Source: an uncultured Bacteroidales bacterium (lineage in GTDB: Bacteria; Bacteroidota; Bacteroidia; Bacteroidales; Paludibacteraceae). From it: 11,768 bases of DNA. The position numbers were made by a program, and so were the translations under genes. Within the stretch, counting starts at the first letter, position 1. The number at the start of each line of letters is the position of its first letter. Shown piece after piece: positions 6,740 to 11,768 of this stretch. Under the pieces are notes generated by a model that saw only the letters and a list, made by a program, of their open reading frames with translations, was not told the DNA's origin and ran no database searches. Location: NCBI GenBank assembly GCA_900321775.1, contig ONXE01000042.1, positions 1 through 11,768 of the forward strand, in the 5' to 3' direction.

Positions 6740-7657
6740 ATGCGCCAAGAACAAGCCATAGGAGCCTTGCTCATTTGTCTCATCACGGCTATTATCACAG
6801 CTGCGATAGTACTTGTGCCACGCTGGTTTGACAGCGAGGATACCAACCCCAATACATTTGCCATAGACAGCATTCTGGCTGATTCGCTGCAGCGTCAGTG
6901 GCAAGCCGCACATCCCACTTATAAATATAAAAAGAAACAATACAAGCGTTATCCCAAGCGTGCCGGCACGGATACGGTGAAGATAGAGATGCAGTTTTTC
7001 GACCCGAACACAGCCGACTCGCTGACTTTGCTTAGGGTAGGGTTGAAGCCTTGGCAAGCCAAGGGAATCCTGCATTATCGCGCTAAAGGAGGCTCGTATC
7101 GCAAGCCAGAGGATCTTCTCAAACTATATGGAATGACGGATAGTCTCTTTGCAGCACTTGAGCCCTGGATTCAGATAGCGGAGCAACCAGCAGATACAGT
7201 CAAAACGGAATGGGTCAGGGTAGGGCACGAGAAAAAAGACACTATCCTTGAACTGAACAGCGTGGACTCACTGGATTTGCAGTATATCCGCGGAATAGGT
7301 CCGGTTGTAGCGAAGAACATAGTATATAGAAGAGAAGCTCTCGGAGGTTTTTACAAACCCCAGCAACTTGCTGAAATCAAAGGCGTTGTGAAAGGACTTG
7401 AGTATGTCAACTGGACCCTTGACTCGCTCTATGAGCACTTTACTGTAGATACAACCCTGATTCGGATGATCAATGTCAATCACACACCAGTCTATCGTCT
7501 TACCAAACATCCGTATATCAGTTACGACCAGGCCAAGCAACTGGATGATTTGCGGCATCGCCGAACTATCCGCAGCGAGCAGGACCTCATTAAATATGGC
7601 ATCTTTAGCAGGGTAGAGCTGGAGAAACTCCGTCCATACCTCACATACGACAAGTAA
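6740..7657 (+). CDS. Membrane-anchored protein with three helix-hairpin-helix (ComEA-like) units
   Basis: 305 residues. One hydrophobic segment (about 7-26) should anchor the protein in the inner membrane, followed by a basic linker (YKYKKKQYKRYPKR, 61-74). Three repeats then follow, each opening with a D/E-x-N motif: FDPNTADSLTLLRVGL (87-102), ELNSVDSLDLQYIRGIGPVVAKNI (171-194, with the canonical GIGPxxAxxI hairpin) and INVNHTPVYRL (244-254). Each continues through a Y-R/GG-F/Y-x-x-P or equivalent turn and a second helix pair. Such units bind DNA backbone, and ComEA uses them to take up transforming DNA; in Bacteroidetes multi-HhH versions are common but their role is not settled. DNA binding at the membrane is an inference. 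No competence genes are adjacent, and the gene has its own promoter. Confidence 0.85.
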   Translation: MRQEQAIGALLICLITAIITAAIVLVPRWFDSEDTNPNTFAIDSILADSLQRQWQAAHPTYKYKKKQYKRYPKRAGTDTVKIEMQFFDPNTADSLTLLRVGLKPWQAKGILHYRAKGGSYRKPEDLLKLYGMTDSLFAALEPWIQIAEQPADTVKTEWVRVGHEKKDTILELNSVDSLDLQYIRGIGPVVAKNIVYRREALGGFYKPQQLAEIKGVVKGLEYVNWTLDSLYEHFTVDTTLIRMINVNHTPVYRLTKHPYISYDQAKQLDDLRHRRTIRSEQDLIKYGIFSRVELEKLRPYLTYDK

Positions 7658-7658
7658 T

Positions 7659-7802
7659 GTTGGTGTGTTTGCGAACACAATCCTTTTGTTGTTTGTGAAC
7701 ACGAATCCTTTTGTTGGTTGTGAACACAATCCTTTTGTTGTTTGCGAACACGAATCCTTTTGTTGGTTGTGAAGAGGAATCCTTTTGTTGGTTGTGAAGA
7801 GG
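7659..7802. repeat. Tandem repeat, about 25-bp unit, five to six copies
   Basis: Directly after the HhH stop codon, units of the form GTTGnTTGYGAAnAnnAATCCTTTT repeat head to tail at 7688-7712, 7713-7736, 7737-7761 and 7762-7786. A variant first unit starts at 7659 and a partial last one ends at 7802. Units are 24-25 bp with no spacers and no internal dyad, so this is neither a CRISPR array nor a terminator. The unit length is not a multiple of three and no supported gene runs through it. Copy number is likely to vary between strains. Beyond it, 7803-7943 shows nothing recognisable. Confidence 0.85.
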
Positions 7803-7943
7803 ATGTATTATGCAGTTTGTGGAGACAAACGTTTCGTTGAAGAAGAGCTGGTGAAAGATGGACTGTTTTCCGTGTGAAAATACCTGATTTTGTGTCAGAA
7901 TCGTGTTAAAATAGCCCATAAACTGCATTTTTTTGCTTTTTTA

Positions 7944-7975
7944 TTTGGTCAATTCAAAAAAAAGCAGTACCTTTG
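7944..7975 (+). promoter_or_regulatory. Promoter of the tRNA pair
   Basis: TTTG (7944-7947), a 20-bp spacer and TACCTTTG (7968-7975) give a perfect match. Transcription should begin about 20 bases before tRNA-Pro. A short inverted pair, GCTTTT and AAAAGC (7981-7994), lies in the leader. No second promoter is seen before tRNA-Ser, so the two tRNAs are probably co-transcribed. Confidence 0.85.
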
Positions 7976-8001
7976 CACCCGCTTTTGAAAAAGCGAACGT
8001 T

Positions 8002-8076
8002 CGGGATTTAGTTCAGCCCGGTTAGAATGCCTGCTTTGGGAGCAGGAGGTCGTGAGTTCGAATCTCGCAATCCCGA
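8002..8076 (+). tRNA. tRNA-Pro (anticodon TGG)
   Basis: The acceptor stem CGGGATT pairs with AATCCCG (8069-8075), followed by discriminator A. The anticodon stem CCTGC/GCAGG holds the loop TTTGGGA, anticodon TGG, reading CCA and, by wobble, other Pro codons. The T-arm GTTCGAATC is present. The bases after the discriminator are CTA, not CCA, so the CCA tail must be added after transcription, unlike the neighbouring tRNA-Ser. Confidence 0.95.
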
Positions 8077-8158
8077 CTAACCGAACAAAGCGCAGTAATA
8101 GATTGGAACTTATTAGGATTGAGTTTCCCGGATAGAAAGATTATTGCGTTGAGTTCCT

Positions 8159-8248
8159 GGAAAGATGGCCGAGTGGTCGATGGCGCTGCACTCGAAATGC
8201 AGTATACGGGCGACCGTATCTAGGGTTCGAATCCCTATCTTTCCGCCA
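8159..8248 (+). tRNA. tRNA-Ser (anticodon CGA)
   Basis: The acceptor stem GGAAAGA pairs with TCTTTCC (8238-8244), followed by discriminator G and an encoded CCA (8246-8248). The anticodon stem CTGCA/TGCAG holds the loop CTCGAAA, anticodon CGA, reading UCG. A long variable arm (ATACGG with CCGTAT around GCGA) marks it as a class II tRNA, as expected for serine. It lies 82 bases after tRNA-Pro and just before a strong terminator. Confidence 0.95.
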
Positions 8249-8269
8249 CACACTTCTAATTCATATTGA

Positions 8270-8314
8270 CTAAAGCCTCTGTTGTCAGGATTTCTGCACA
8301 GAGGCTTTAGTTTT
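8270..8314 (+). terminator. Rho-independent terminator of the tRNA unit
   Basis: CTAAAGCCTCTG (8270-8281) pairs perfectly over 12 bp with CAGAGGCTTTAG (8299-8310), with a 17-base loop, followed by TTTT. The T-tail is on the plus strand only, so it stops the tRNA transcript. It is not the terminator of the opposing regulator gene. Confidence 0.9.
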
Positions 8315-8360
8315 GATTAATAGGGAAGTGTCCGTACTAACAAGTAGGTATTTCAGAATA

Positions 8361-8377
8361 CATTATTTTACATAATG
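8361..8377. other. Small hairpin between tRNA terminator and regulator gene
   Basis: CATTAT (8361-8366) and ATAATG (8372-8377) form a weak A/T-rich stem around a five-base loop, about 95 bases beyond the stop of the minus-strand regulator. It could help end or stabilise that transcript, but there is no clear T-tail. No other signal is seen between 8315 and 8471. Confidence 0.25.
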
Positions 8378-8471
8378 CAAATTATACAAGGAAAGTACAC
8401 AGAAAATATAAGGATGGTACACCGAGCATAGTTTTAGCCTGATATCAAGCAAGGAACATAGGCCAGAGAGC

Positions 8472-8939
8472 TTAGTTGTTGGCATGAAACTCGTCGAAGG
8501 TACCATCGTTGTAGAACACCACAATGCGTACAACTGTTCGGTTCTCAAGAGTTGTTCGGGAGAATTTGTCTTGAGGAACACGACCGGGTTCTTCAGCAGG
8601 AGATTTGGAGGATTCCTGTGAGGTACGCATGTATCGCTTATAGAAACTGCCGTTTTGGTCCAGATTCTCGGAATCCTGTTCAGCAGAATCCTGCTGGAAA
8701 TTATCGCCCTGAGAATTGGATTTTTCGAGATACATTGAACCAACGCCAAGAATAAGCCATTGCGGCGAGAGTGTTCTGAAGCGGTTCAGAACTTTCTGCA
8801 TCACCTCGAGACTTGGGTTGTTGCGTCCGTTTACAATGTTGGACATAGTGGCAGCACTAATGCCCACCTGTTCTGCAAAAGTCTTTGCGTTGAGTCCCTC
8901 GGCTCTCATCAAAGCCAGAAGTCGTTGTTGTTCGTTCAT
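8472..8939 (-). CDS. XRE-family helix-turn-helix transcriptional regulator
   Basis: 155 residues. Positions 3-58 form a Cro/C1-type HTH domain; the recognition part is TFAEQVGISAATMSNIVNGR (20-39), with the usual NPSLEVMQKVLNRF tail. A polar, Gln/Ser/Asp/Glu-rich linker (about 72-130) leads to a short hydrophobic C-terminal strand RIVVFYNDGTFDEF (138-151) seen in several Bacteroidetes XRE proteins. The ATG at 8939 is preferred: an in-frame GTG at 8969 would add ten residues outside the domain and leave almost no leader. It has its own promoter and stands alone between the tRNAs and a long gap. Target genes are unknown. It could be a host regulator or a stray from a lost mobile element, but no phage or integrase genes are nearby. 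Confidence 0.85.
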   Translation of the reverse strand: MNEQQRLLALMRAEGLNAKTFAEQVGISAATMSNIVNGRNNPSLEVMQKVLNRFRTLSPQWLILGVGSMYLEKSNSQGDNFQQDSAEQDSENLDQNGSFYKRYMRTSQESSKSPAEEPGRVPQDKFSRTTLENRTVVRIVVFYNDGTFDEFHANN

Positions 8940-8979
8940 ATTATGTCGAATGTTAATAATTTTGTTCACAAATCGGGTG

Positions 8980-9011
8980 CAAAGATAGTTAAATTTTTTG
9001 ACATATGCAAA
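8980..9011 (-). promoter_or_regulatory. Promoter of the XRE regulator gene
   Basis: On the minus strand TATCTTTG occupies 8987-8980 and TTTG 9011-9008, with a 20-bp spacer. The leader to the ATG at 8939 would be about 35 bases. AT-rich inverted stretches overlap the spacer and could be an autoregulatory operator, but no clear palindromic operator can be named. Confidence 0.85.
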
Positions 9012-9556
9012 TATTTAGAATTAATTTTTCTAATTTTATTCATTTTACATATCTAAACTTTCAAATTATTAACAAAACTATCAACAAGTGTTAATTCATT
9101 GATTTTCAATAGCCGCTCATGTATAGTATTTGCTTTAGATGTACGATATAAATACAATAGTATCAATCATTTATGAATAAAGAAAGTACGCTGATTTTTT
9201 GAGTTTGTGTTTTACAACATAAAAACGGCCAAAAATGCTAAACCGATACTTTAGATTTTCTTTATAACTATTGATTCAGGCCGATTTATGAGTTTAAAAT
9301 ATAAGATATACGGGGTGTTACGAAAGGATTTGTTTCGTAGTGTTTCGAAGTTTAGGGTTGTAAAACGCGCCGTATCAATGTTTGTTGATTTTAAGGGTGT
9401 AGAATTGTGAATCTAAGTGCTCGTTTTACGAAAGTAAAGTTTCACATTTCTACTACTCTACCCCATTGTTTATAACTAAATTGGTGACAGTTTTATTCGT
9501 GTCAGGGGATAAGTATGGTGACGGGCAGGGTTGTGCTGTGAGGTTTAAGCGGGCAC
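9012..9556. other. Long AT-rich gap with hairpins, no supported gene
   Basis: No convincing coding frame is present. Two foldable stretches stand out. At 9319-9339 TACGAAA pairs with TTTCGTA around a seven-base loop. At 9399-9453 GTAGAATTGTGAA pairs with TTCACATTTCTAC (12 of 13) around a loop that itself holds TCGT-TTT-ACGA. GTGTTnCGAA-like words recur at 9315 and 9340. I find no full promoter with both -33 and -7 elements on either strand; a -7-like CAAAACTA (9073-9080, minus) lacks its partner. It could hide a small RNA or a decayed element. Confidence 0.4.
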
Positions 9557-9584
9557 AAAAAAACCGCAGGAAAGAGTCCTGCGG
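9557..9584 (-). terminator. Rho-independent terminator of hpf
   Basis: On the minus strand an eight-base stem (CCGCAGGA with TCCTGCGG at 9564-9571 and 9577-9584, loop of five) is followed by seven T (9563-9557). It lies about 60 bases after the hpf stop codon. Confidence 0.92.
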
Positions 9585-9646
9585 CGTAAGTTAGATGGTT
9601 TGTAATAAGACCAACCGGAGATTAGGTAGTCCGGCTGACGGTAAGA

Positions 9647-9922
9647 TTATCTCTCTTTACGGCGTTCGATTTGTTTGTCAAGTGCCTCAATGCATTCGTT
9701 GATTCCGTCCTCGAAGGTGTCGCATTTCTTCTCCACGAACATGTCACCGATGCGTACCTGAACCTCCTTGTTCATTTGAGCTGCCGGTTTGATAACAGTC
9801 AGTCGAATTTCCACTTCGTCATTCTCCTTGAGATGGCGTGCAAATCGAGAGGTTTTCTTCTCGATGTAATCCTCGAGTTGCTTATGCATCTCGAAGTTCA
9901 CGGCATTAACATTTACGTTCAT
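9647..9922 (-). CDS. hpf: Short ribosome hibernation promoting factor (HPF/RaiA)
   Basis: 91 residues with the beta-alpha-beta-beta-beta-alpha fold of the HPF/RaiA family, which binds the decoding centre of the small subunit and idles ribosomes in stationary phase or stress. MNVNVNAVNFEMHKQLEDYI (1-20) gives strand 1 and helix 1, the K23-to-R29 region is the basic patch, VEIRLTV and EVQVRIG are the central strands, and the C-terminal helix ends in RRKER. There is no C-terminal dimerisation domain, so this is the short form. ATG 9922 is chosen over an in-frame ATG 20 codons upstream, because the latter lies upstream of the -7 box at 9952-9959. The gene is a single transcription unit with its own promoter and terminator. 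Confidence 0.92.
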   Translation of the reverse strand: MNVNVNAVNFEMHKQLEDYIEKKTSRFARHLKENDEVEIRLTVIKPAAQMNKEVQVRIGDMFVEKKCDTFEDGINECIEALDKQIERRKER

Positions 9923-9951
9923 AGTCGTACTGATTTTAGTTAAACACGACG

Positions 9952-9983
9952 CAAAGTTACTACTTTTTTTTGAAATATGCAAA
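9952..9983 (-). promoter_or_regulatory. Promoter of hpf
   Basis: On the minus strand TAACTTTG occupies 9959-9952 and TTTG 9983-9980, with a 20-bp spacer. The leader to ATG 9922 is about 25 bases. Its position rules out the upstream in-frame ATG as the start. Confidence 0.88.
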
Positions 9984-10021
9984 TAAAAAAAGAAAAAAGT
10001 GCAAAAATGGGTGAAAAAATG

Positions 10022-10052
10022 TTGCGTATTCCAAAAATTCTTTGTAACTTTG
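10022..10052 (+). promoter_or_regulatory. Promoter of serine hydrolase copy 2
   Basis: TTG (10022-10024), a 20-bp spacer and TAACTTTG (10045-10052). The ATG at 10060 follows after seven bases, exactly as at the paralogous gene on the other strand, so the mRNA should be leaderless or nearly so. The two promoter regions are similar over the spacer as well as the boxes. Confidence 0.82.
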
Positions 10053-10059
10053 CAGCACT

Positions 10060-11214
10060 ATGAGAAAAGATATAGTTAGATTGCTGCTACTTGCAGTGCT
10101 GATGTTGCCCTCATGCGAGCATTATAAAATGCAGAAACGCATCGCTGCATTTGAGGCGGAAATAGAAGAGTACCGTGCCCAGACAGACAATGTGGGCTTG
10201 AGCGTTGTGTATGTGCGCGACAATGAGGTTGCATACAAGAAGCAATGGGGCTTGAAGCGTATTGAGTCGGAGGAGATCATGCCGGATGGAACCGTGAAAC
10301 GCAGTGGCCCGGCTATGGATGATGAGGTAATGATGCGCTGCGCCTCTATCAGTAAGACCTTTACAGCAACGGGATTGATGCAGTTGGTTGAAAAAGGTGA
10401 TTTGGACTTGCGAATGGATATAGGTGAGATTCTCAGCAAGTCTATTCGCAACCCCAAGTTTCCGGATACAGTTATAACACTTGAGATGCTGATGTCGCAC
10501 ACGTCAAGTATCAATGAATCAGGCGGTTATAACGATTATGAGCCAGGGAAAGGTTACCAGTATTGCGACTATAATTACACGCTTGGAGGCATGATTTTGG
10601 AGAAAGTGTCGGGCGAGCGGTTTGATGAGTATGTGAGAAGGCATATTTTGCTTCCTTTGGGCATACGTGGAGGGTTCAATGTGGATAGTTTGGACCGAGA
10701 GGAGTTGGCAAGTTTGTACCAATGGAACGGTGAGAGGTACGAGTGCCGGGATGAGGATGCTTATGCGGCTCGCGGGGAGAAGTTAGAGGGTTACAGAATG
10801 GGTGAAGACACTTACCTATTCTCCCCTGCTTCGGGCATGAAGATCTCGGCCGCTGATCTGACTAAATACATGTTGATGCACATGAATCACGGCATTACGG
10901 TTGATTCGGTCAGGATATTGGGTGATGCCATCTCGCGTGACATGCAGACCCCCAGGAGTTATGAAGGTGACGAGCATTTCGGTTTGGGTTTGCTGGAGAC
11001 GGAGATGTTCTCTCCGGGTACGGTGCTAACAGGTCATTCGGCAGGTGCATATGGCATGCGGGGAGTGATGTATTTTAATCCGAAGGAGAAATACGGGTTC
11101 ATAGTAATGAGTAACGGTGCTCACGACAGCCAAAACGAGGATGAGAACATGGTTCATTTCGGGACTATCCGGAGGATGTTTGAGTGGTTTGAAAGTCAAG
11201 GGTCGAGAGACTAG
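10060..11214 (+). CDS. Lipoprotein serine hydrolase, beta-lactamase/DD-peptidase family (copy 2)
   Basis: 384 residues, the same length as its inverted paralog at 5458-6612, but with different indels: an extra IMPDGTVKRSGP stretch (73-84) and loss of an approximately 20-residue insert before NDYEPG. The signal peptide ends in the lipobox MLPSC (15-19). Catalytic motifs are S96-I-S-K99, Y168-C-D170 (Asp where copy 1 has Asn) and HSAG (326-329, where copy 1 has HTGG). The nucleophile pair is intact, and Asp at the YxN position occurs in other family members, so activity is plausible with altered specificity. Substrate unknown; envelope turnover is a reasonable inference. The last residues (QGSRD) and the TAG stop are encoded by the heptanucleotide repeat that follows. 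I recognise no terminator with a T-run downstream. Confidence 0.9.
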   Translation: MRKDIVRLLLLAVLMLPSCEHYKMQKRIAAFEAEIEEYRAQTDNVGLSVVYVRDNEVAYKKQWGLKRIESEEIMPDGTVKRSGPAMDDEVMMRCASISKTFTATGLMQLVEKGDLDLRMDIGEILSKSIRNPKFPDTVITLEMLMSHTSSINESGGYNDYEPGKGYQYCDYNYTLGGMILEKVSGERFDEYVRRHILLPLGIRGGFNVDSLDREELASLYQWNGERYECRDEDAYAARGEKLEGYRMGEDTYLFSPASGMKISAADLTKYMLMHMNHGITVDSVRILGDAISRDMQTPRSYEGDEHFGLGLLETEMFSPGTVLTGHSAGAYGMRGVMYFNPKEKYGFIVMSNGAHDSQNEDENMVHFGTIRRMFEWFESQGSRD

Positions 11215-11320
11215 AGTCGAGAGACTAAGGTCAAAAGTCGAGAGACTAGAGTCAAGAGACTAAGGTCAAAAGTCAAAGGGCAAAGGTCGAGAGACTAAGG
11301 TCAAAAGTCAAAGGTGGAAA
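11195..11320. repeat. Heptanucleotide tandem repeat, 18 in-register units
   Basis: 126 bases divide without gaps into 18 seven-base units drawn from a small set: GTCGAGA, GACTAGA or GACTAAG, GTCAAAA, GTCAAAG, GTCAAGA and close variants. The first units encode the end of the hydrolase and supply its TAG stop (11212-11214). Since seven is not a multiple of three, gain or loss of one unit upstream of the stop would shift the frame and change the C-terminus. Confidence 0.85.
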
Positions 11321-11323
11321 GGC

Positions 11324-11442
11324 GGTAGCCCTATGGAAATTCCGGGGATATTTCGAAAACACTCAATTTTCCACTGGAAAATAGCACGATGTTTGTCGAA
11401 ACACCCCCGGAATCATAGCATCGCCGTTGTCGATGGGCTACC
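11324..11442. repeat. Large branched palindrome
   Basis: Nested complementary blocks fold into one long hairpin: GGTAGCCC (11324-11331) with GGGCTACC (11435-11442), TATG (11332-11335) with CATA (11414-11417), ATTCCGGGG (11339-11347) with CCCCGGAAT (11405-11413), TTTCGA (11351-11356) with TCGAAA (11396-11401), and ATTTTCC (11366-11372) with GGAAAAT (11376-11382) around a three-base tip. The right arm carries an extra 17 bases (11418-11434) that form a side stem ATCG/CGAT. No T-run follows. Possible identities: a MITE or REP-like element, or the fold of an unannotated RNA. Confidence 0.75.
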
Positions 11443-11488
11443 TTGAGACCCACGGAAATACGGGAGAGAGTACGGAGGGGGTTGCTGC

Positions 11489-11767
11489 TTAGTGTTGCAT
11501 GCTGAGTTGGCGATGGATAACGCCGCGGACGAAAGCGTCTAAGCGGCGATAGACCTTGCGTGCTCCGCCTACGAGTTGCTCGGGTGTGTCAGGTGTAGCA
11601 TGAGTGAGTTGTTCGTTGAAACGCTGCTGCCACGCGGCCCTTTTTACGGGGTCGGCAAGTTCCTGTTTAGCCAGTGCGCATACAGCACTCCAGAGCGACT
11701 GGTGTGCTTTTTCATTCGCTGTTTGCGGGTGTTTTTTGTAGTCGCGCTCACTACGTGTGTATCGCTC
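11489..11767 (-). CDS. Unrecognised protein, C-terminal part (cut by window edge)
   Basis: A minus-strand frame is open from the window edge to a TAA at 11491-11489, giving 92 residues without a start. The sequence is helical and rich in Ala, Gln, Arg and Lys (for example ALAKQELADPVKRAAWQQRF, then GARKVYRRLDAFVRGVIHRQ near the end), with no signal, membrane segment or catalytic motif. Base composition is more GC-rich than the preceding gap, which supports real coding. I do not recognise the family; the basic helical tail could suit a nucleic-acid-binding or mobile-element-associated protein, but that is only a guess. The stop is 46 bases from the palindrome. Confidence 0.55.
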   Translation of the reverse strand, partial: ERYTRSERDYKKHPQTANEKAHQSLWSAVCALAKQELADPVKRAAWQQRFNEQLTHATPDTPEQLVGGARKVYRRLDAFVRGVIHRQLSMQH

Positions 11768-11768
11768 C

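Noticed and set aside
7659..7802. Possible CRISPR array
   Set aside because: Units of about 25 bp are directly adjacent with no unique spacers and no dyad, and no cas genes are present.
7641..7928. Minus-strand frame of 95 codons across the tandem repeat
   Set aside because: Most of it is translated repeat whose 25-bp unit rotates through frames; it has no promoter and no recognisable domain.
8159..8314. tRNA-Ser 3' end as an integration (att) site
   Set aside because: No direct repeat of the tRNA end was seen downstream and no integrase is present; the inverted repeat there is a normal terminator.
8472..8939. XRE regulator as part of a prophage or toxin-antitoxin pair
   Set aside because: No phage, integrase or toxin-like frame lies beside it; neighbours are tRNAs, an empty gap and hpf.
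8940..8969. GTG start for the XRE regulator, adding ten residues
   Set aside because: It would leave almost no leader and adds residues outside the HTH domain; ATG 8939 fits better.
9073..9080. Extra minus-strand -7 box (TAGTTTTG) upstream of the regulator
   Set aside because: There is no TTTG or TTG at the -33 position, and a perfect promoter exists nearer the gene.
9923..9982. Upstream in-frame ATG for hpf, adding 20 residues
   Set aside because: It lies upstream of the predicted transcription start, and HPF proteins begin at the MNVNVNAVNF strand.

Overview
The window looks like chromosomal DNA from a member of Bacteroidales, most likely Prevotella-like. Seven promoters match the Bacteroidetes sigma-ABfr pattern (-33 TTTG or TTG, then TAnnTTTG). 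Genes lack strong Shine-Dalgarno sequences, and the protein families (DUF354, FemAB-like, multi-HhH ComEA-like, lipoprotein serine hydrolases) fit that phylum. The species cannot be fixed from sequence alone.

Layout. 1-94: 3' end of an ISL3-like insertion sequence. 99-282: a small decayed element bounded by AAGTAGACA inverted repeats, holding a fragment of a transposase-A-like frame. 402-5479: a tight four-gene plus-strand operon with one promoter: GT4-type glycosyltransferase, FemAB/GNAT-like acyltransferase, a 692-residue protein made of two complete DUF354 units in tandem, and UDP-GlcNAc 2-epimerase (wecB). It probably makes or decorates a surface glycan containing ManNAc or a derivative. 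5458-6612 (minus): a lipoprotein serine hydrolase whose end overlaps the end of wecB. 6740-7657: a membrane-anchored protein with three helix-hairpin-helix units, expressed divergently from the hydrolase. 7659-7802: a 25-bp tandem repeat. 8002-8248: tRNA-Pro(TGG) and tRNA-Ser(CGA) with one promoter and a strong terminator. 8472-8939 (minus): XRE-type regulator. 8940-9646: a long AT-rich gap with hairpins. 9647-9922 (minus): short ribosome hibernation factor (hpf) with its own promoter and terminator. 10060-11214: a second lipoprotein serine hydrolase, an inverted paralog of the first. 11195-11320: heptanucleotide tandem repeat running across that gene's stop codon. 11324-11442: a large branched palindrome. 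11489-11767 (minus): the C-terminal part of an unrecognised protein cut by the window edge.

Most notable: the two-in-one DUF354 protein inside a compact glycan operon; the inverted pair of serine hydrolases that share not only protein but promoter sequence, with the -7 box ending only seven bases before the ATG (nearly leaderless mRNA); and the heptamer repeat plus branched palindrome after the second hydrolase. I see no CRISPR array, prophage module or complete defence system. The strongest novelty candidate is the glycan operon with its fused DUF354 protein.
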